64,000 bases of DNA from Pseudomonas inefficax. GTDB taxonomy: Bacteria; Pseudomonadota; Gammaproteobacteria; Pseudomonadales; Pseudomonadaceae. Positions 33,750 through 43,585 of the stretch are shown in pieces (position 1 is the stretch's first letter; every line of letters starts with the position of its first letter). The stretch covers positions 62,001 through 126,000 of the forward strand of contig NZ_OPYN01000063.1 of assembly GCF_900277125.1 (NCBI RefSeq). The letters are read 5' to 3'. Under the pieces are notes generated by a model. That model had not been told where the DNA came from. It was given only the letters and a program-made list of their open reading frames with translations, and ran no database searches. Position numbers and translations under genes: made by a program.

Positions 33750-34709
33750 TCAGTTCAGGATGACCAGCGCCGGGTACTCATGCAGCTGTGCCGAGGTGAT
33801 GTGGGCCAGCGCACGCAGGGTTTCCAGCGGCTGGTCGAGGCGGTAGTTGCCGGTGACCGCCATGTCTTCCAGCTGCGCATTGCGGTTGATGATCCAGCCT
33901 GGGTAGTAGCGCTGCACCTCGGCCAGCACCTGGCTCAGCGGGCAGTTCTCGAACACCAGGCGGCCTTCGATCCAGGCCAGGTCCCGGTGCATGTCGGGGC
34001 GCTGACGCTGGCCGAATCCCTGGGGGCCGACGCTGATGCTGTCGCCGGCACTCAGGCGGATGCGCTGGTCGCGAGCCCCCTGCAGGTCGACATCGCCGCG
34101 CTGCACCCGCACCTGTGCCTCGCCGTCGAGGTAGCGCACGGCAAAGTCGGTGTCGCGTACCTGCGCGCGCAACGGCCCGGCCTGCACTTCAAGGGGCCGC
34201 AGCGCGCCTTCGGGGACCTGGAAATAGGCCTCGCCCTGCAACAGGCGGGCGACTTGTCGGCCGTCACGCTGCTCACTGGCAAATGCCGAATTGGTGTTGA
34301 GCAGCACTTTTGCCCCGTCTTCCAGCTGCAGGCGCTGGCGCTCACCCACCACCGTCAGGTGGTCGGCCTGCAAGCGCATGGGCAGGTTGCCAAGGGTGAA
34401 CAGCCCGACCAGCAGCAGCGCCGCCGTTGCCAGGGGTTTCCAGTGGCTGCGCAGGCGCCCGCGCCACGAGCGGCGCTGTTGCTGATGCAACTGTACGGCC
34501 ACCTGATGCAGCGGTGCGCCATTCCACAGGGCTTCTGCCTCGACATAGGCCTCGGCATTTTCCGGCGCTGCGCTCAGCCAGGCTTCGAAGGCCTGGGTGT
34601 CCTCGGCGTTGGCGCATTGCAGGCGCACCAGCCAGTCCAGCGCCTCGTCCATGGCACGAGCACGGGCGCTGGGCCCGGCGGGTGACGGGCGAGGGGGGCT
34701 GTCGGTCAC
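33750..34709 (-). CDS. FecR-type anti-sigma/sigma regulator
   Basis: A 319-residue FecR protein. An N-terminal cytoplasmic anti-sigma region (MDEALDWLVRLQCANAEDTQAFEAWL) is followed by one membrane helix (PLATAALLLVGLFTLGNL, about residues 93-110) and a periplasmic FecR domain that meets the receptor's STN domain. I take the GTG at 34709, which has AAGGA upstream; the frame stays open to 34784, overlapping the sigma-factor gene. It transmits ligand binding by the receptor to the sigma factor. Confidence 0.88.
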   Translation of the reverse strand: MTDSPPRPSPAGPSARARAMDEALDWLVRLQCANAEDTQAFEAWLSAAPENAEAYVEAEALWNGAPLHQVAVQLHQQQRRSWRGRLRSHWKPLATAALLLVGLFTLGNLPMRLQADHLTVVGERQRLQLEDGAKVLLNTNSAFASEQRDGRQVARLLQGEAYFQVPEGALRPLEVQAGPLRAQVRDTDFAVRYLDGEAQVRVQRGDVDLQGARDQRIRLSAGDSISVGPQGFGQRQRPDMHRDLAWIEGRLVFENCPLSQVLAEVQRYYPGWIINRNAQLEDMAVTGNYRLDQPLETLRALAHITSAQLHEYPALVILN

Positions 34710-34780
34710 GGTGAATCCTTGAATGGTTTTTTGCGAATGATCAAGGCTGAGGCGGGGCGTGGCAAGGGCTTTGCGTTGCC

Positions 34781-35293
34781 TCACTTGAGGCGGTCGGCGA
34801 CACCTATGCAGATCGCCATGATCAGTTTCAGTTCCTTCTGTACCGTGCTCGGTGAAACATTCAGTTGTTCGGCGATTTCCAGGTAGGTGGCGCCGTGCAG
34901 GCGGCTGAGGATGAAGATGCGCTGCTGGCGTTCGCTCAACTGGTTGAGGCTGATGCTCAGGTGCCTGAGCAACTGTTCGGCATGGGCTGCATCCTCGCTG
35001 CTGGTGGCGGGCGCGGCCACGCTGTGCAGCACCTCGTCGGGCACATCGTCGACCAGCATGCGCGATTGCACACGGCGCGCGCGCAGGTGGTCGAGGGCCA
35101 GATTGCGTGCGGTCTGGAACACGAACGGTTCGATGTGTTCGATGGGCCGCTCACCGATTGCGCGGGATACCCGCAGGTAGGTTTCCTGCAACAGGTCCTC
35201 GGCCGTGGTGGGGTTGCCCACCATGCGCTGCAAGGTGCGCAGCAGGGTAAGGCGCTGGACGAGGAAGACAGAGTTGAACCGGGACTGACTCAC
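34781..35293 (-). CDS. FecI-type ECF sigma factor (HxuI-like)
   Basis: A 170-residue ECF sigma factor. Region 2 is seen in AEDLLQETYLRVSRAI and NLALDHLRARR, and region 4 in LNQLSERQQRIFILSRLHGATYLEIAEQLNVS. It would direct transcription of the downstream receptor gene when the ligand is bound. A Fur box lies directly upstream, so it is iron-repressed. The order sigma-antisigma-receptor-heme oxygenase resembles the HxuIRA heme-signalling system of P. aeruginosa. Confidence 0.92.
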   Translation of the reverse strand: MSQSRFNSVFLVQRLTLLRTLQRMVGNPTTAEDLLQETYLRVSRAIGERPIEHIEPFVFQTARNLALDHLRARRVQSRMLVDDVPDEVLHSVAAPATSSEDAAHAEQLLRHLSISLNQLSERQQRIFILSRLHGATYLEIAEQLNVSPSTVQKELKLIMAICIGVADRLK

Positions 35294-35318
35294 TGGGGGA
35301 CCTGGCCGACGAAAGGTT

Positions 35319-35337
35319 AATGATAATGCTTATCATC
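35319..35337 (-). promoter_or_regulatory. Fur box
   Basis: AATGATAATGCTTATCATC is a 9-1-9 dyad very close to the consensus GATAATGATAATCATTATC. It lies about 26 bases before the sigma-factor ATG, where Fur would block the promoter. Confidence 0.85.
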
Positions 35338-35410
35338 CATATCGAAGGTCAAGCCTGGAAATGTTAGGAAAAGGTAAAGATTGTGAGTCCCCAGCCTTGC
35401 CCGGTCCCCG

Positions 35411-35523
35411 TGTAGGAGCGGCCTTGTGTCGCGATGGGCTGCGCGGCAGCCCCGGGATTTCGACCTTGGCACAGATTGCAGGGGCTGCTGCGCAGCCCAT
35501 CGCGACACAAGGCCGCTCCTACA
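35411..35523. repeat. REP inverted pair (GTAGGAGCGGCC type)
   Basis: Arms of 43 bases at 35411-35453 and 35481-35523, almost perfectly complementary. It lies 16 bases past the gap stop and may serve in 3' end formation or mRNA protection. Confidence 0.92.
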
Positions 35524-35539
35524 GAGAACATGCCGAAGC

Positions 35540-36541
35540 TCAGCGGGCGTTGCACAACGCCAGGCAGTTATCCAGCATGCGGTTGGAGAACCCCCACTCG
35601 TTGTCATACCAAGCCAGCACCTTGAGCATGCGCCCGTCGGCCCGGGTATGGTTGGCATCGAAGATCGACGACAGCGGGTTGTGGTTGAAATCGCAGGAAA
35701 CCAGCGGCAAGGCGTTGTAGCCCAATACCCTGGAATGCTTGCTGGCCTCGAGGAACAGCTGGTTGACCTGCTCGGCCGTGGCTTCGCGCTTGAGGTTGAC
35801 GGTGAGATCGACCAGCGACACGTTGATAACCGGCACCCGCACCGCCATGCCGGTCAGCTTGCCAGCCAGCTCCGGCAGCACCAGGCCCACGGCCTCGGCA
35901 GCGCCGGTCTTGCTGGGGATCATCGACTGGGTCGCCGAACGCGCACGGTACGGGTCGCCGTGGTACACATCGGTCAGCACCTGGTCGTTGGTGTAGGCAT
36001 GGATGGTGGTCATCAGGCCCTGTTCGATGCCGAACTCGCGGTGCAGCACCTGGGCAATCGGTGCCAGGCAGTTGGTGGTGCAGGAGGCATTGGAAATGAT
36101 CTGGTGCGAAGCCCGCAGGATGTCATGGTTGACCCCGTACACCACGGTGGCATCGGCGCCTTTGGCCGGTGCCGAGACAATCACCTTGCCAGCCCCCGCG
36201 GCCAGGTGCGCGGCGGCCTTGGCGCGCTCGGTGAACAGCCCGGTGCATTCGAACACCACATCGATCGCCTCGGCCTTCCAGGGCAGTTCGGCCGGGTTGC
36301 GGATGGCACTGACCGCGATACGGTCACCATTGACCGTCAGGCTTTCGTGGTCGGCCTCGACGCTGGCGTCGAAGGTGCCGTGCACGCTGTCGTACTTGAG
36401 CAGGTGGGCATTCATGGCGCTGTCGCCCAGGTCGTTGATGGCGACGACCTGCAGGTCCTGGCGGTAGCCTTGGGTATACAGTGCGCGCAGGACGTTGCGC
36501 CCGATGCGGCCGAATCCATTGATGGCGATGCGTAGGGTCAT
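35540..36541 (-). CDS. gap-1: glyceraldehyde-3-phosphate dehydrogenase, type I
   Basis: A 333-residue GAPDH. The NAD-binding start is [16 protein letters not shown], and the catalytic Cys is C154 in SNASCTTNC. It oxidises the glyceraldehyde-3-phosphate produced by Eda. The start at 36541 is the family N-terminus; an upstream ATG at 36592 is not. It is divergent from edd and shares the HexR-type control region, as in P. putida. Confidence 0.95.
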   Translation of the reverse strand: MTLRIAINGFGRIGRNVLRALYTQGYRQDLQVVAINDLGDSAMNAHLLKYDSVHGTFDASVEADHESLTVNGDRIAVSAIRNPAELPWKAEAIDVVFECTGLFTERAKAAAHLAAGAGKVIVSAPAKGADATVVYGVNHDILRASHQIISNASCTTNCLAPIAQVLHREFGIEQGLMTTIHAYTNDQVLTDVYHGDPYRARSATQSMIPSKTGAAEAVGLVLPELAGKLTGMAVRVPVINVSLVDLTVNLKREATAEQVNQLFLEASKHSRVLGYNALPLVSCDFNHNPLSSIFDANHTRADGRMLKVLAWYDNEWGFSNRMLDNCLALCNAR

Positions 36542-36605
36542 GGCAGTACCTCTGGCAGTCCGAGTGAAACCTGTGGCACAAAGGAGCTTCACTGAAACGG
36601 TTTTG

Positions 36606-36683
36606 TTGTTGGAATTACAAGATTATTCACCTGCAGATAGAAAACAAGCCTTTTTAGTGGCAGTATTTTGTTTAAACATACAA
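36606..36683. promoter_or_regulatory. two putative HexR operators between gap-1 and edd
   Basis: TTGT-N7-ACAA at 36606-36620 and TTGT-N8-ACAA at 36668-36683 fit the HexR operator pattern reported for P. putida. The first lies nearer gap-1 and the second nearer edd, so each promoter probably has its own site. HexR leaves DNA when it binds 2-keto-3-deoxy-6-phosphogluconate. Confidence 0.8.
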
Positions 36684-36805
36684 CGAGTGGTTGGGCGACG
36701 TGCCTCCATCGATGCAGCGGCTCCTCTACCTTGAGCCTAGGCCGCAATCGTTTGGAGGGGAAATGCCCGGCAAACCGCCCTTACAATTAGCCTGGAGTCC
36801 AGTAC

Positions 36806-38632
36806 ATGCATCCGCGCATCCTTGAGGTCACCCAGCGGCTGGTCGAACGTAGCCGTGCCACCCGCGAACGCTACCTGCAACTGATTCGCGGCGCGGCAAG
36901 TGACGGCCCCATGCGTGCCAGCCTGCAGTGCGCCAACTTCGCCCATGGCGTGGCCGGTTGCGGCAGCGACGACAAGCAGACCCTGCGCCTGATGAACGCG
37001 GCCAACGTGGCCATCGTCTCGGCCTACAACGACATGCTTTCGGCGCACCAGCCGTACCAGCACTTCCCCGCGCAGATCAAGCAGGCCCTGCGCGAGGTCG
37101 GCTCGGTCGGCCAGTTCGCCGGTGGCGTGCCGGCCATGTGCGATGGCGTGACTCAGGGCGAGCCGGGCATGGAGCTGGCCATCGCCAGCCGTGAAGTGAT
37201 CGCCATGTCCACCGCCGTGGCCCTGTCGCACAACATGTTCGACGCCGCGCTGATGCTGGGCATCTGTGACAAGATCGTTCCCGGCCTGATGATGGGTGCG
37301 CTGCGCTTCGGCCACCTGCCGACCATCTTCGTCCCGGGCGGGCCGATGGTCTCCGGCATTTCCAACAAGCAGAAGGCCGATGTGCGCCAGCGCTACGCCG
37401 AGGGCAAGGCCAGCCGTGAAGAGCTGCTTGAGTCGGAGATGAAGTCCTACCACAGCCCAGGAACCTGCACGTTCTACGGCACTGCCAACACCAACCAGCT
37501 GGTGATGGAAGTGATGGGCCTGCACCTGCCGGGTGCCTCGTTCGTCAACCCGTACACACCGCTGCGTGATGCGCTCACCGCCGAGGCCGCACAGCAGGTC
37601 ACGCGCATGACCAAGGCTAGTGGCAGCTTCATGCCGCTGGGCGAGATCGTCGACGAGAAGGCGCTGGTCAACTCCATCGTCGCCCTGCATGCCACTGGCG
37701 GCTCGACCAACCATACCCTGCACATCCCGGCGATTGCCCAGGCGGCGGGTATCCAGCTGACCTGGCAGGACATGGCCGACCTGTCCGAGGTCGTGCCGAC
37801 CCTGTCCCACGTCTACCCCAACGGCAAGGCCGACATCAACCACTTCCAGGCCGCGGGTGGCATGGCCTTCCTGATCCGCGAGCTGCTCGATGCCGGGCTG
37901 CTGCACGAAGACGTCAACACCGTGGCCGGCCATGGCCTGCGCCGCTATACCCAGGAGCCGTTCCTCGACAACGGCAAGCTGGTGTGGCGCGAAGGGCCGC
38001 AGCACAGCCTGGACGAAAGCATCCTGCGCCCGGTGGCGCGGCCGTTCTCGGCCGAAGGCGGCCTGCGGGTGATGGAGGGCAACCTCGGCCGCGGCGTGAT
38101 GAAGGTGTCCGCTGTCGCTCCCGAGCACCAGGTGGTCGAGGCCCCGGCGCGGGTGTTCCACGACCAGCAGTCACTGGCCGATGCGTTCAAGGCCGGCGAG
38201 CTGGAGCGCGACTTCGTCGCCGTGGTGCGCTTCCAGGGCCCGCGCTGCAACGGTATGCCGGAGCTGCACAAGCTCACGCCGTTCCTCGGCGTGCTGCAGG
38301 ACCGTGGCTTCAAGGTGGCGCTGGTTACCGACGGGCGCATGTCCGGTGCCTCGGGCAAGATCCCGGCGGCCATTCACGTTTGCCCCGAGGCCTATGACGG
38401 CGGCCCGCTGGCACGGGTGCGCGATGGTGATATTGTGCGGGTCGATGGTGTCGAAGGCACGCTGCGGGTAATGGTGTCGGCTGAAGAACTGGCCAGCCGC
38501 GACCTGCCGCCAGCGCCACAGGGCAACGACCTGGGCTGCGGGCGCGAGCTCTTCGGCTTCATGCGCATGGCGTTCAGCCCGGCAGAGCAGGGCGCCAGTG
38601 CGTTCACCTCGGCCCTGGAGAACCTCAAATGA
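36806..38632 (+). CDS. edd: 6-phosphogluconate dehydratase
   Basis: A 608-residue IlvD/Edd-family iron-sulfur dehydratase. It converts 6-phosphogluconate to KDPG, the committed Entner-Doudoroff step. Cluster Cys residues are seen in [15 protein letters not shown] and in the early [14 protein letters not shown] region, and the C-terminal [17 protein letters not shown] is conserved. It heads edd-glk-gltR2-gtrS; its stop overlaps the glk start by four bases. Confidence 0.97.
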   Translation: MHPRILEVTQRLVERSRATRERYLQLIRGAASDGPMRASLQCANFAHGVAGCGSDDKQTLRLMNAANVAIVSAYNDMLSAHQPYQHFPAQIKQALREVGSVGQFAGGVPAMCDGVTQGEPGMELAIASREVIAMSTAVALSHNMFDAALMLGICDKIVPGLMMGALRFGHLPTIFVPGGPMVSGISNKQKADVRQRYAEGKASREELLESEMKSYHSPGTCTFYGTANTNQLVMEVMGLHLPGASFVNPYTPLRDALTAEAAQQVTRMTKASGSFMPLGEIVDEKALVNSIVALHATGGSTNHTLHIPAIAQAAGIQLTWQDMADLSEVVPTLSHVYPNGKADINHFQAAGGMAFLIRELLDAGLLHEDVNTVAGHGLRRYTQEPFLDNGKLVWREGPQHSLDESILRPVARPFSAEGGLRVMEGNLGRGVMKVSAVAPEHQVVEAPARVFHDQQSLADAFKAGELERDFVAVVRFQGPRCNGMPELHKLTPFLGVLQDRGFKVALVTDGRMSGASGKIPAAIHVCPEAYDGGPLARVRDGDIVRVDGVEGTLRVMVSAEELASRDLPPAPQGNDLGCGRELFGFMRMAFSPAEQGASAFTSALENLK

Positions 38633-39588
38633 AGGACCTGCTGGTTGGCGACATCGGCGGCACCAATGCCCGTTTTGCGTTGTGGCGTGACAACCAGCTG
38701 CATGAAGTGAAGGTCTTCGCGACCGAGGACTACACCAGCCCGGAACAGGCCATCGAGGCGTACCTCGACGGGCTTGGCATTGCTCGCGGTGGGCTGATTG
38801 CGGCCTGCCTTGCAGTGGCCGGGCCGGTCAACGGTGACGAGTTCCGCTTCACCAACAACCATTGGCGCCTGAGCCGCCTCGCATTCTGCCAGAGGCTACA
38901 GATCGAGCAGCTGCTGCTGATCAATGATTTCACCGCCATGGCGCTGGGCATGACCCGTCTGCGCGAAGGCGAATTCCGTGAGGTATGCCCGGGCCAGGCC
39001 GACCTTTCGCGTCCTGCGTTGGTCATCGGCCCGGGCACCGGCCTGGGCGTTGGCTCCCTGTTGCGTCTGGGCGACCAGCGCTGGTGCGCCTTGCCGGGCG
39101 AGGGCGGGCACGTCGACTTGCCAGTGGGCAATGCCCGTGAAGCGGCGATTCACCAACAGATCCACAGCCAGATCGGCCATGTCAGCGCCGAGACTGTGCT
39201 CAGTGGCGGTGGCCTGCTGCGCCTTTACCAGGCGATCTGCGCGCTGGACGGCGACACACCGCGACACAAGACACCGGCACAGATCACCGATGCCGCGCTC
39301 GGCGGCGAGCCACGGGCGTTGGCGGTGGTCGAGCAGTTCTGCCGGTTCCTCGGCCGAGTCGCTGGTAACAATGTTCTGACGCTGGGCGCACGGGGTGGGG
39401 TCTATATTGTCGGCGGCGTGATCCCACGCTTTGCCGAGCTGTTCCTGCGCAGCGGGTTTGCCGCGAGCTTTGCCGACAAGGGTTGCATGAGTGGGTATTT
39501 CGCTGGCGTGCCGGTGTGGCTGGTGACAGCGGAGTTTTCCGGGTTGCTGGGGGCCGGGGTGGCCTTGCAGCAGGCGTTGGATCACTGA
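38629..39588 (+). CDS. glk: glucokinase
   Basis: A 319-residue ROK-independent bacterial glucokinase. The ATP phosphate-loop is [16 protein letters not shown], followed by [10 protein letters not shown] and the second phosphate motif [11 protein letters not shown]. It phosphorylates the glucose brought in by GtsABCD. ATGA overlap with edd implies translational coupling. Confidence 0.95.
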   Translation: MKDLLVGDIGGTNARFALWRDNQLHEVKVFATEDYTSPEQAIEAYLDGLGIARGGLIAACLAVAGPVNGDEFRFTNNHWRLSRLAFCQRLQIEQLLLINDFTAMALGMTRLREGEFREVCPGQADLSRPALVIGPGTGLGVGSLLRLGDQRWCALPGEGGHVDLPVGNAREAAIHQQIHSQIGHVSAETVLSGGGLLRLYQAICALDGDTPRHKTPAQITDAALGGEPRALAVVEQFCRFLGRVAGNNVLTLGARGGVYIVGGVIPRFAELFLRSGFAASFADKGCMSGYFAGVPVWLVTAEFSGLLGAGVALQQALDH

Positions 39589-39590
39589 CT

Positions 39591-39708
39591 GGGGCCGCTT
39601 TGCGGCCCTTCGCGGGCTTGCCCGCTCCCACAGGTGTGTCGCTGTGCCCATGAAATGTGCGATCCGTGTGGGAGCGGGCAAGCCCGCGAAGGGCTGCAAA
39701 GCAGCCCC
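39591..39708. repeat. REP inverted pair, mixed type
   Basis: The outer arms (GGGGCCGCTTTGCGGCCC and GGGCTGCAAAGCAGCCCC) belong to the second REP type, while the inner cores are GTGGGAGCGGGCAAGCCCGC of the first type. It lies between glk and the response regulator gene. Confidence 0.88.
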
Positions 39709-39757
39709 AATAAAAACAGGCAACAAAGACCTGTAATCAACAAGAGGAAGGACCACC

Positions 39758-40483
39758 TTGAGCACTGCCGGCAAATCGATCCTGATGGTCGACGACGACC
39801 AGGAAATCCGCGAACTGCTGCAAACCTACCTGAGCCGCTCCGGCTTCCAGGTGCATGCCGAAGCCGACGGCAAGGGCTTTCGCCGCGCGCTGGAAACCAC
39901 CCCCTGCGACCTGGTCATCCTCGATGTCATGCTGCCCGACGAAGACGGCTTCAGCCTGTGCCGCTGGGTACGCCAGCACCCCCGCCAGGCACGAGTACCG
40001 ATCATCATGCTCACTGCCAGCTCCGACGAAACCGACCGGGTCATCGGCCTGGAGCTGGGCGCTGACGACTACCTGGGCAAGCCGTTCAGCCCCCGCGAAC
40101 TGCAAGCGCGGATCAAGGCCCTGCTGCGCCGCGCCGAGTTCGGCCAGGCGGCGCCCGGCAATGCCGTGCTGGCTTTCGACGACTGGCGCTTGGATACGGT
40201 CAGCCACCGCCTGTTCCATCGCGACGGCGAGGAGGTGATTCTCTCCGGCGCCGACTTCGCCCTGCTCAAGCTGTTCCTCGACCACCCACAGCAGATACTC
40301 GACCGCGACACCATCGGCAACGCCACCCGTGGCCGCGAGCCGATGCCGCTGGACCGCATCGTCGACATGGCGGTCAGCCGCCTGCGCCAGCGCCTGCGCG
40401 ATACCGACAAACCACCCCGGCTGATCCGCACCGTACGCGGCAGCGGCTACCTGTTGGCTGCCCATGTCTGCAATGCGCCCTGA
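39758..40483 (+). CDS. gltR2: response regulator GltR-II (OmpR family)
   Basis: A 241-residue regulator. The receiver domain has the acidic pair in MVDDDQEIRELL, the phospho-acceptor Asp in VILDVMLPDEDG and the Lys of GKPFSPREL; a winged-helix DNA-binding domain follows (about residues 135-235). The start is a TTG at 39758, preceded by GAGGAAGG. With GtrS it controls glucose uptake genes in P. putida. It overlaps gtrS by 20 bases. Confidence 0.9.
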   Translation: MSTAGKSILMVDDDQEIRELLQTYLSRSGFQVHAEADGKGFRRALETTPCDLVILDVMLPDEDGFSLCRWVRQHPRQARVPIIMLTASSDETDRVIGLELGADDYLGKPFSPRELQARIKALLRRAEFGQAAPGNAVLAFDDWRLDTVSHRLFHRDGEEVILSGADFALLKLFLDHPQQILDRDTIGNATRGREPMPLDRIVDMAVSRLRQRLRDTDKPPRLIRTVRGSGYLLAAHVCNAP

Positions 40484-41918
40484 GCGGCGCTGGCGCCTGC
40501 TGCCGCGCTCGCTACTGGGGCGCATGCTGCTGCTGACCCTGCTGGTGGTGCTGCTGGCCCAGGGGCTGTCGAGCATCATCTGGGTTGCCCAATTGCGCGC
40601 CAGCCAGTTGCAGGGCCTGCGTGCCAGCGCCAGCAGCCTGGCTCATTCGATGAGTGCCAGCGTCAGCTACTTCCGCTCGCTGCCGGTCGCCTACCGGCCG
40701 ATGGTCCTGGACCAACTGCGCAGCATGGGCGGCACGCGCTTTTTCGTGTCGCTCAACGCCAAGCCGCTGGACATGCCGCTACTGCCCGTTACCCCGCGCA
40801 AGCAGGCGGTGATCGATGTGTTCCAGCAAGTGCTGCATGAGCGCCTGGGTTCGCAAATGGAAATTTCCGTGGAGTTCGTCAGCCCCGACGACCTCCGCAT
40901 CTTCAACAGCGGCCTCAAGCTCGACGAACTGCCACGTTCCTGGGCGCATTACTCACTGACCCTGGAACCGCTCAACCCGCCGGTACTGGTCACGCAGATC
41001 CGCCTGGACGAGGGCGAATGGCTGTACATCGCCTCGCTGCTGCCGGAGCCCTACACCAGCCTGGAGGCCGAGCGCCTGCCGCGTCAGCAGATCGGCTTCA
41101 TAGTGCTGACCACGGCTTTGCTGTTGTTGTTCATCGGCTTGCTGGTGCACTGGCAAAGCTGGCCGCTCAAACGCCTGGCGCGGGCTGCGCGGGAGATGTC
41201 GCTGGGCGCCGATGTGGCGCCGGTGGCCGAAGGCGGTGGCAGCGAGGTGGTCGAGGTGGGGCGTGCTTTCAACAACATGCGCGAGCGCATCAGCCGCTAC
41301 CTGACCGAACGCAGCCAGTTGTTCAGCGCCATTTCCCACGACCTGCGCACGCCGATCACCCGCTTGCGCCTGCGCGTCGAGCTGCTGGAGGACGAGCGCC
41401 TGCAGGCCAAGTTCAGCCAGGACCTGGACGAGCTGGAGCTGTTGGTAAAAGGTGCATTGCAGTGCGTGAAGGACACCGACATCCACGAAAACATCGAGCC
41501 GGTCGACCTCAACCAGGTGCTTGAGATCCTCGCCGAGCCTTACCTGGGCGATGGCCGCATCACGCTCGAAGGCCGTGCGCTGGCGCCGTACCCCGGCAAG
41601 CCACTGGCGCTGCGGCGCTGCATCGGCAACCTGATCGACAACGCCATCAAGTACGGCGAGCGGGCACGGCTGCGCATCATCGATAATGCCGAGGGGTTCG
41701 TCCTGCAGGTGGATGACCATGGGCCGGGGGTGCCGCAGCAGCAGCTGGAGCAGGTGTTCGAGCCGCACTTCCGTCTGGCCGGGCAGCAGCAGGGGTACGG
41801 GCTGGGGTTGGGGATTGCGCGCAACATTGCCCATAGCCATGGCGGGGAGGTGAGCTTGCTCAACCTGCGTGAGGGCGGGTTGCGGGTGACCTTGTATCTG
41901 CCACGAGGCATGGACTGA
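40464..41918 (+). CDS. gtrS: sensor histidine kinase GtrS
   Basis: A 484-residue inner-membrane kinase. A first membrane helix (MLLLTLLVVLLAQGLSSIIW) and a second (IGFIVLTTALLLLFIGLLVHW, about residues 210-230) bracket a periplasmic sensor domain. A HAMP linker, the phospho-acceptor His of FSAISHDLRTPITRLR and an ATPase domain (NLIDNAIKYGE, GLGLGIARNIAHSHGG) follow. In pseudomonads GtrS senses 2-ketogluconate or 6-phosphogluconate-type ligands; I infer the same here from position. Confidence 0.9.
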   Translation: MSAMRPERRWRLLPRSLLGRMLLLTLLVVLLAQGLSSIIWVAQLRASQLQGLRASASSLAHSMSASVSYFRSLPVAYRPMVLDQLRSMGGTRFFVSLNAKPLDMPLLPVTPRKQAVIDVFQQVLHERLGSQMEISVEFVSPDDLRIFNSGLKLDELPRSWAHYSLTLEPLNPPVLVTQIRLDEGEWLYIASLLPEPYTSLEAERLPRQQIGFIVLTTALLLLFIGLLVHWQSWPLKRLARAAREMSLGADVAPVAEGGGSEVVEVGRAFNNMRERISRYLTERSQLFSAISHDLRTPITRLRLRVELLEDERLQAKFSQDLDELELLVKGALQCVKDTDIHENIEPVDLNQVLEILAEPYLGDGRITLEGRALAPYPGKPLALRRCIGNLIDNAIKYGERARLRIIDNAEGFVLQVDDHGPGVPQQQLEQVFEPHFRLAGQQQGYGLGLGIARNIAHSHGGEVSLLNLREGGLRVTLYLPRGMD

Positions 41919-42230
41919 GGGTATGGGTTGCTGGTGCCGGCCTCTTCGCGGGTGAACCCGCTCCCACAGCGGGCCCATAGGCCCATGCAAAGCCCGAGGC
42001 TGGTGCAAAAACCTGTGGGAGCGGGTGAACCCGCTCCCACAGCGGGCCCACAGGCCCATGCAAAGCCCGAGGCTGGTGCAAAAACCTGTGGGAGCGGGTT
42101 CACCCGCGAAGAGGCCGGCACAGGCAAGCGAAATGTCACTGCCTGGTGACAATCCAGCCGTCCTTCGTGACATCCCGCCAAACCCCACTAGCTAGAATTC
42201 GCACACGACTGGCAAGGATCAAGCTGGCCC
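41919..42230. other. intergenic region with tandemly duplicated REP
   Basis: 312 bases mostly filled by REP sequence (41934-42118). After it comes GTCAC-N6-GTGAC (42136-42151), a small dyad that could belong to the promoter of the AGE-family gene. Confidence 0.6.
41950..42095. repeat. 73-bp tandem duplication within a REP element
   Basis: A 73-base unit at 41950-42022 is repeated at 42023-42095 with a single T/C difference by eye. The unit includes one REP arm and the spacer, so the site carries extra arms and can form alternative hairpins. The near identity indicates a recent duplication. Confidence 0.9.
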
Positions 42231-43481
42231 ATGAGCACCTCCAACCTGCCTTCCACCCGCTGGCTCGACGCCCCGGCCCACACCGCCTGGCGCATTGCCG
42301 AAGGGCAGCGCCTGCTGGCCTTCGCCACGGCGTCGAAACTGCCCGATGGCTTCGGCAGCCTCGACGCCGCAGGCCTGCTCGCACCGGGTGCCCGCGCCGA
42401 AACCCTGATCACCGCCCGCATGACCCACTGTTTCGCCCTGGCCCACCTGCAGGGCGTGCCCGGTTACCTGGCCTACGCCGAACACGGTGTGGCCGCCCTG
42501 CGCGGCGCGCTGCAGGATGCCACCTACGGCGGCTGGTTCGCCCACCCCGGCGGCCATGACGACAGCGGCAAGGCGGCTTACCTGCATGCCTTCGTCGCTC
42601 TGGCCGCCAGCTCGGCGGTGATGGCAGGTGCTGGCGGTGCACCAGCCCTGCTGGCAGACGCGGTGAAGGTGCTCGAAGCGCATTTCTGGAGCGAAGAGGA
42701 GGGCGCCCTGCGGGAAGCCTTCTCCCGCGCCTGGCAGTTGCCCGAGCAGTACCGTGGCGCCAACAGCAACATGCATGCGGTCGAGGCCTTCCTGGCCCTT
42801 GCAGACGTCACTGGCGACAGCCTGTGGCTGCAACGCGCCTTGCGCATCGCCGAACGCATCATCCATACCCATGCTGCCTCCAACGGCCACCGGGTCATCG
42901 AGCATTTCGATGCCCTCTGGCAACCAATGCCGCACTACAACCAGGCGCACCCGGCAGACCACTTCCGGCCTTATGGCTCCACGCCCGGGCATGCCCTGGA
43001 GTGGGCGCGGTTGCTGCTGCACCTGGAGGCCAGCCTGGAACGGTTTGGCCTGCATGCCCCGCAGTGGCTGCCGGACTGTGCCCGTGCATTGTTCGATACA
43101 GCCTGCCAGCAGGCCTGGAGCGTCGATGACGCGCCCGGTTTCGTCTACACCCTGGACTGGGACGATCGCCCGGTGGTGCGCGCACGCCTGCACTGGGTGC
43201 ACGCCGAAGCCTGCGCCGCCGCCGCGGCACTGTTGCAGCGCACGGGCGAGGCGCACTACGAGCAGTGGTACCGCCGTTGCTGGGACTTCATCGCCAACCA
43301 TTTCATTGACCACGGCGCTGGCAGCTGGCACCACGAGCTCGACATGCGCAACCAGCCGGCCGCAACCATCTGGCCTGGCAAGCCCGACCTCTACCATGCC
43401 TATCAGGCGCTATTGCTGCCGGGCTTGCCATTGGCACCCAGCCTGGCCAGCAACCTGGCCGGCAATGTAACCAAACGATGA
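42231..43481 (+). CDS. AGE-family sugar isomerase/epimerase (YihS/mannose isomerase-like)
   Basis: A 416-residue (alpha/alpha)6-barrel enzyme of the N-acylglucosamine 2-epimerase superfamily. Conserved features include LITARMTHCFALAHL near residue 60, NSNMHAVEAFLALADVTGD near 180, and the C-terminal GKPDLYHAYQALL with H389. These resemble aldose-ketose isomerases acting on free mannose, fructose and glucose rather than N-acetyl sugars. Its place between gtrS and gtsA suggests it turns other hexoses into substrates of the glucose route. The exact substrate is unknown. Confidence 0.82.
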   Translation: MSTSNLPSTRWLDAPAHTAWRIAEGQRLLAFATASKLPDGFGSLDAAGLLAPGARAETLITARMTHCFALAHLQGVPGYLAYAEHGVAALRGALQDATYGGWFAHPGGHDDSGKAAYLHAFVALAASSAVMAGAGGAPALLADAVKVLEAHFWSEEEGALREAFSRAWQLPEQYRGANSNMHAVEAFLALADVTGDSLWLQRALRIAERIIHTHAASNGHRVIEHFDALWQPMPHYNQAHPADHFRPYGSTPGHALEWARLLLHLEASLERFGLHAPQWLPDCARALFDTACQQAWSVDDAPGFVYTLDWDDRPVVRARLHWVHAEACAAAAALLQRTGEAHYEQWYRRCWDFIANHFIDHGAGSWHHELDMRNQPAATIWPGKPDLYHAYQALLLPGLPLAPSLASNLAGNVTKR

Positions 43482-43585
43482 CATTCACGCATCGCTTCGT
43501 TACCTGACGAGGCGAGCACGCTGTTTAGACTTCATGCAACGCAAGCGATCGACTTGCACGGCATAACAACAAGAAAGGTGCTTCG

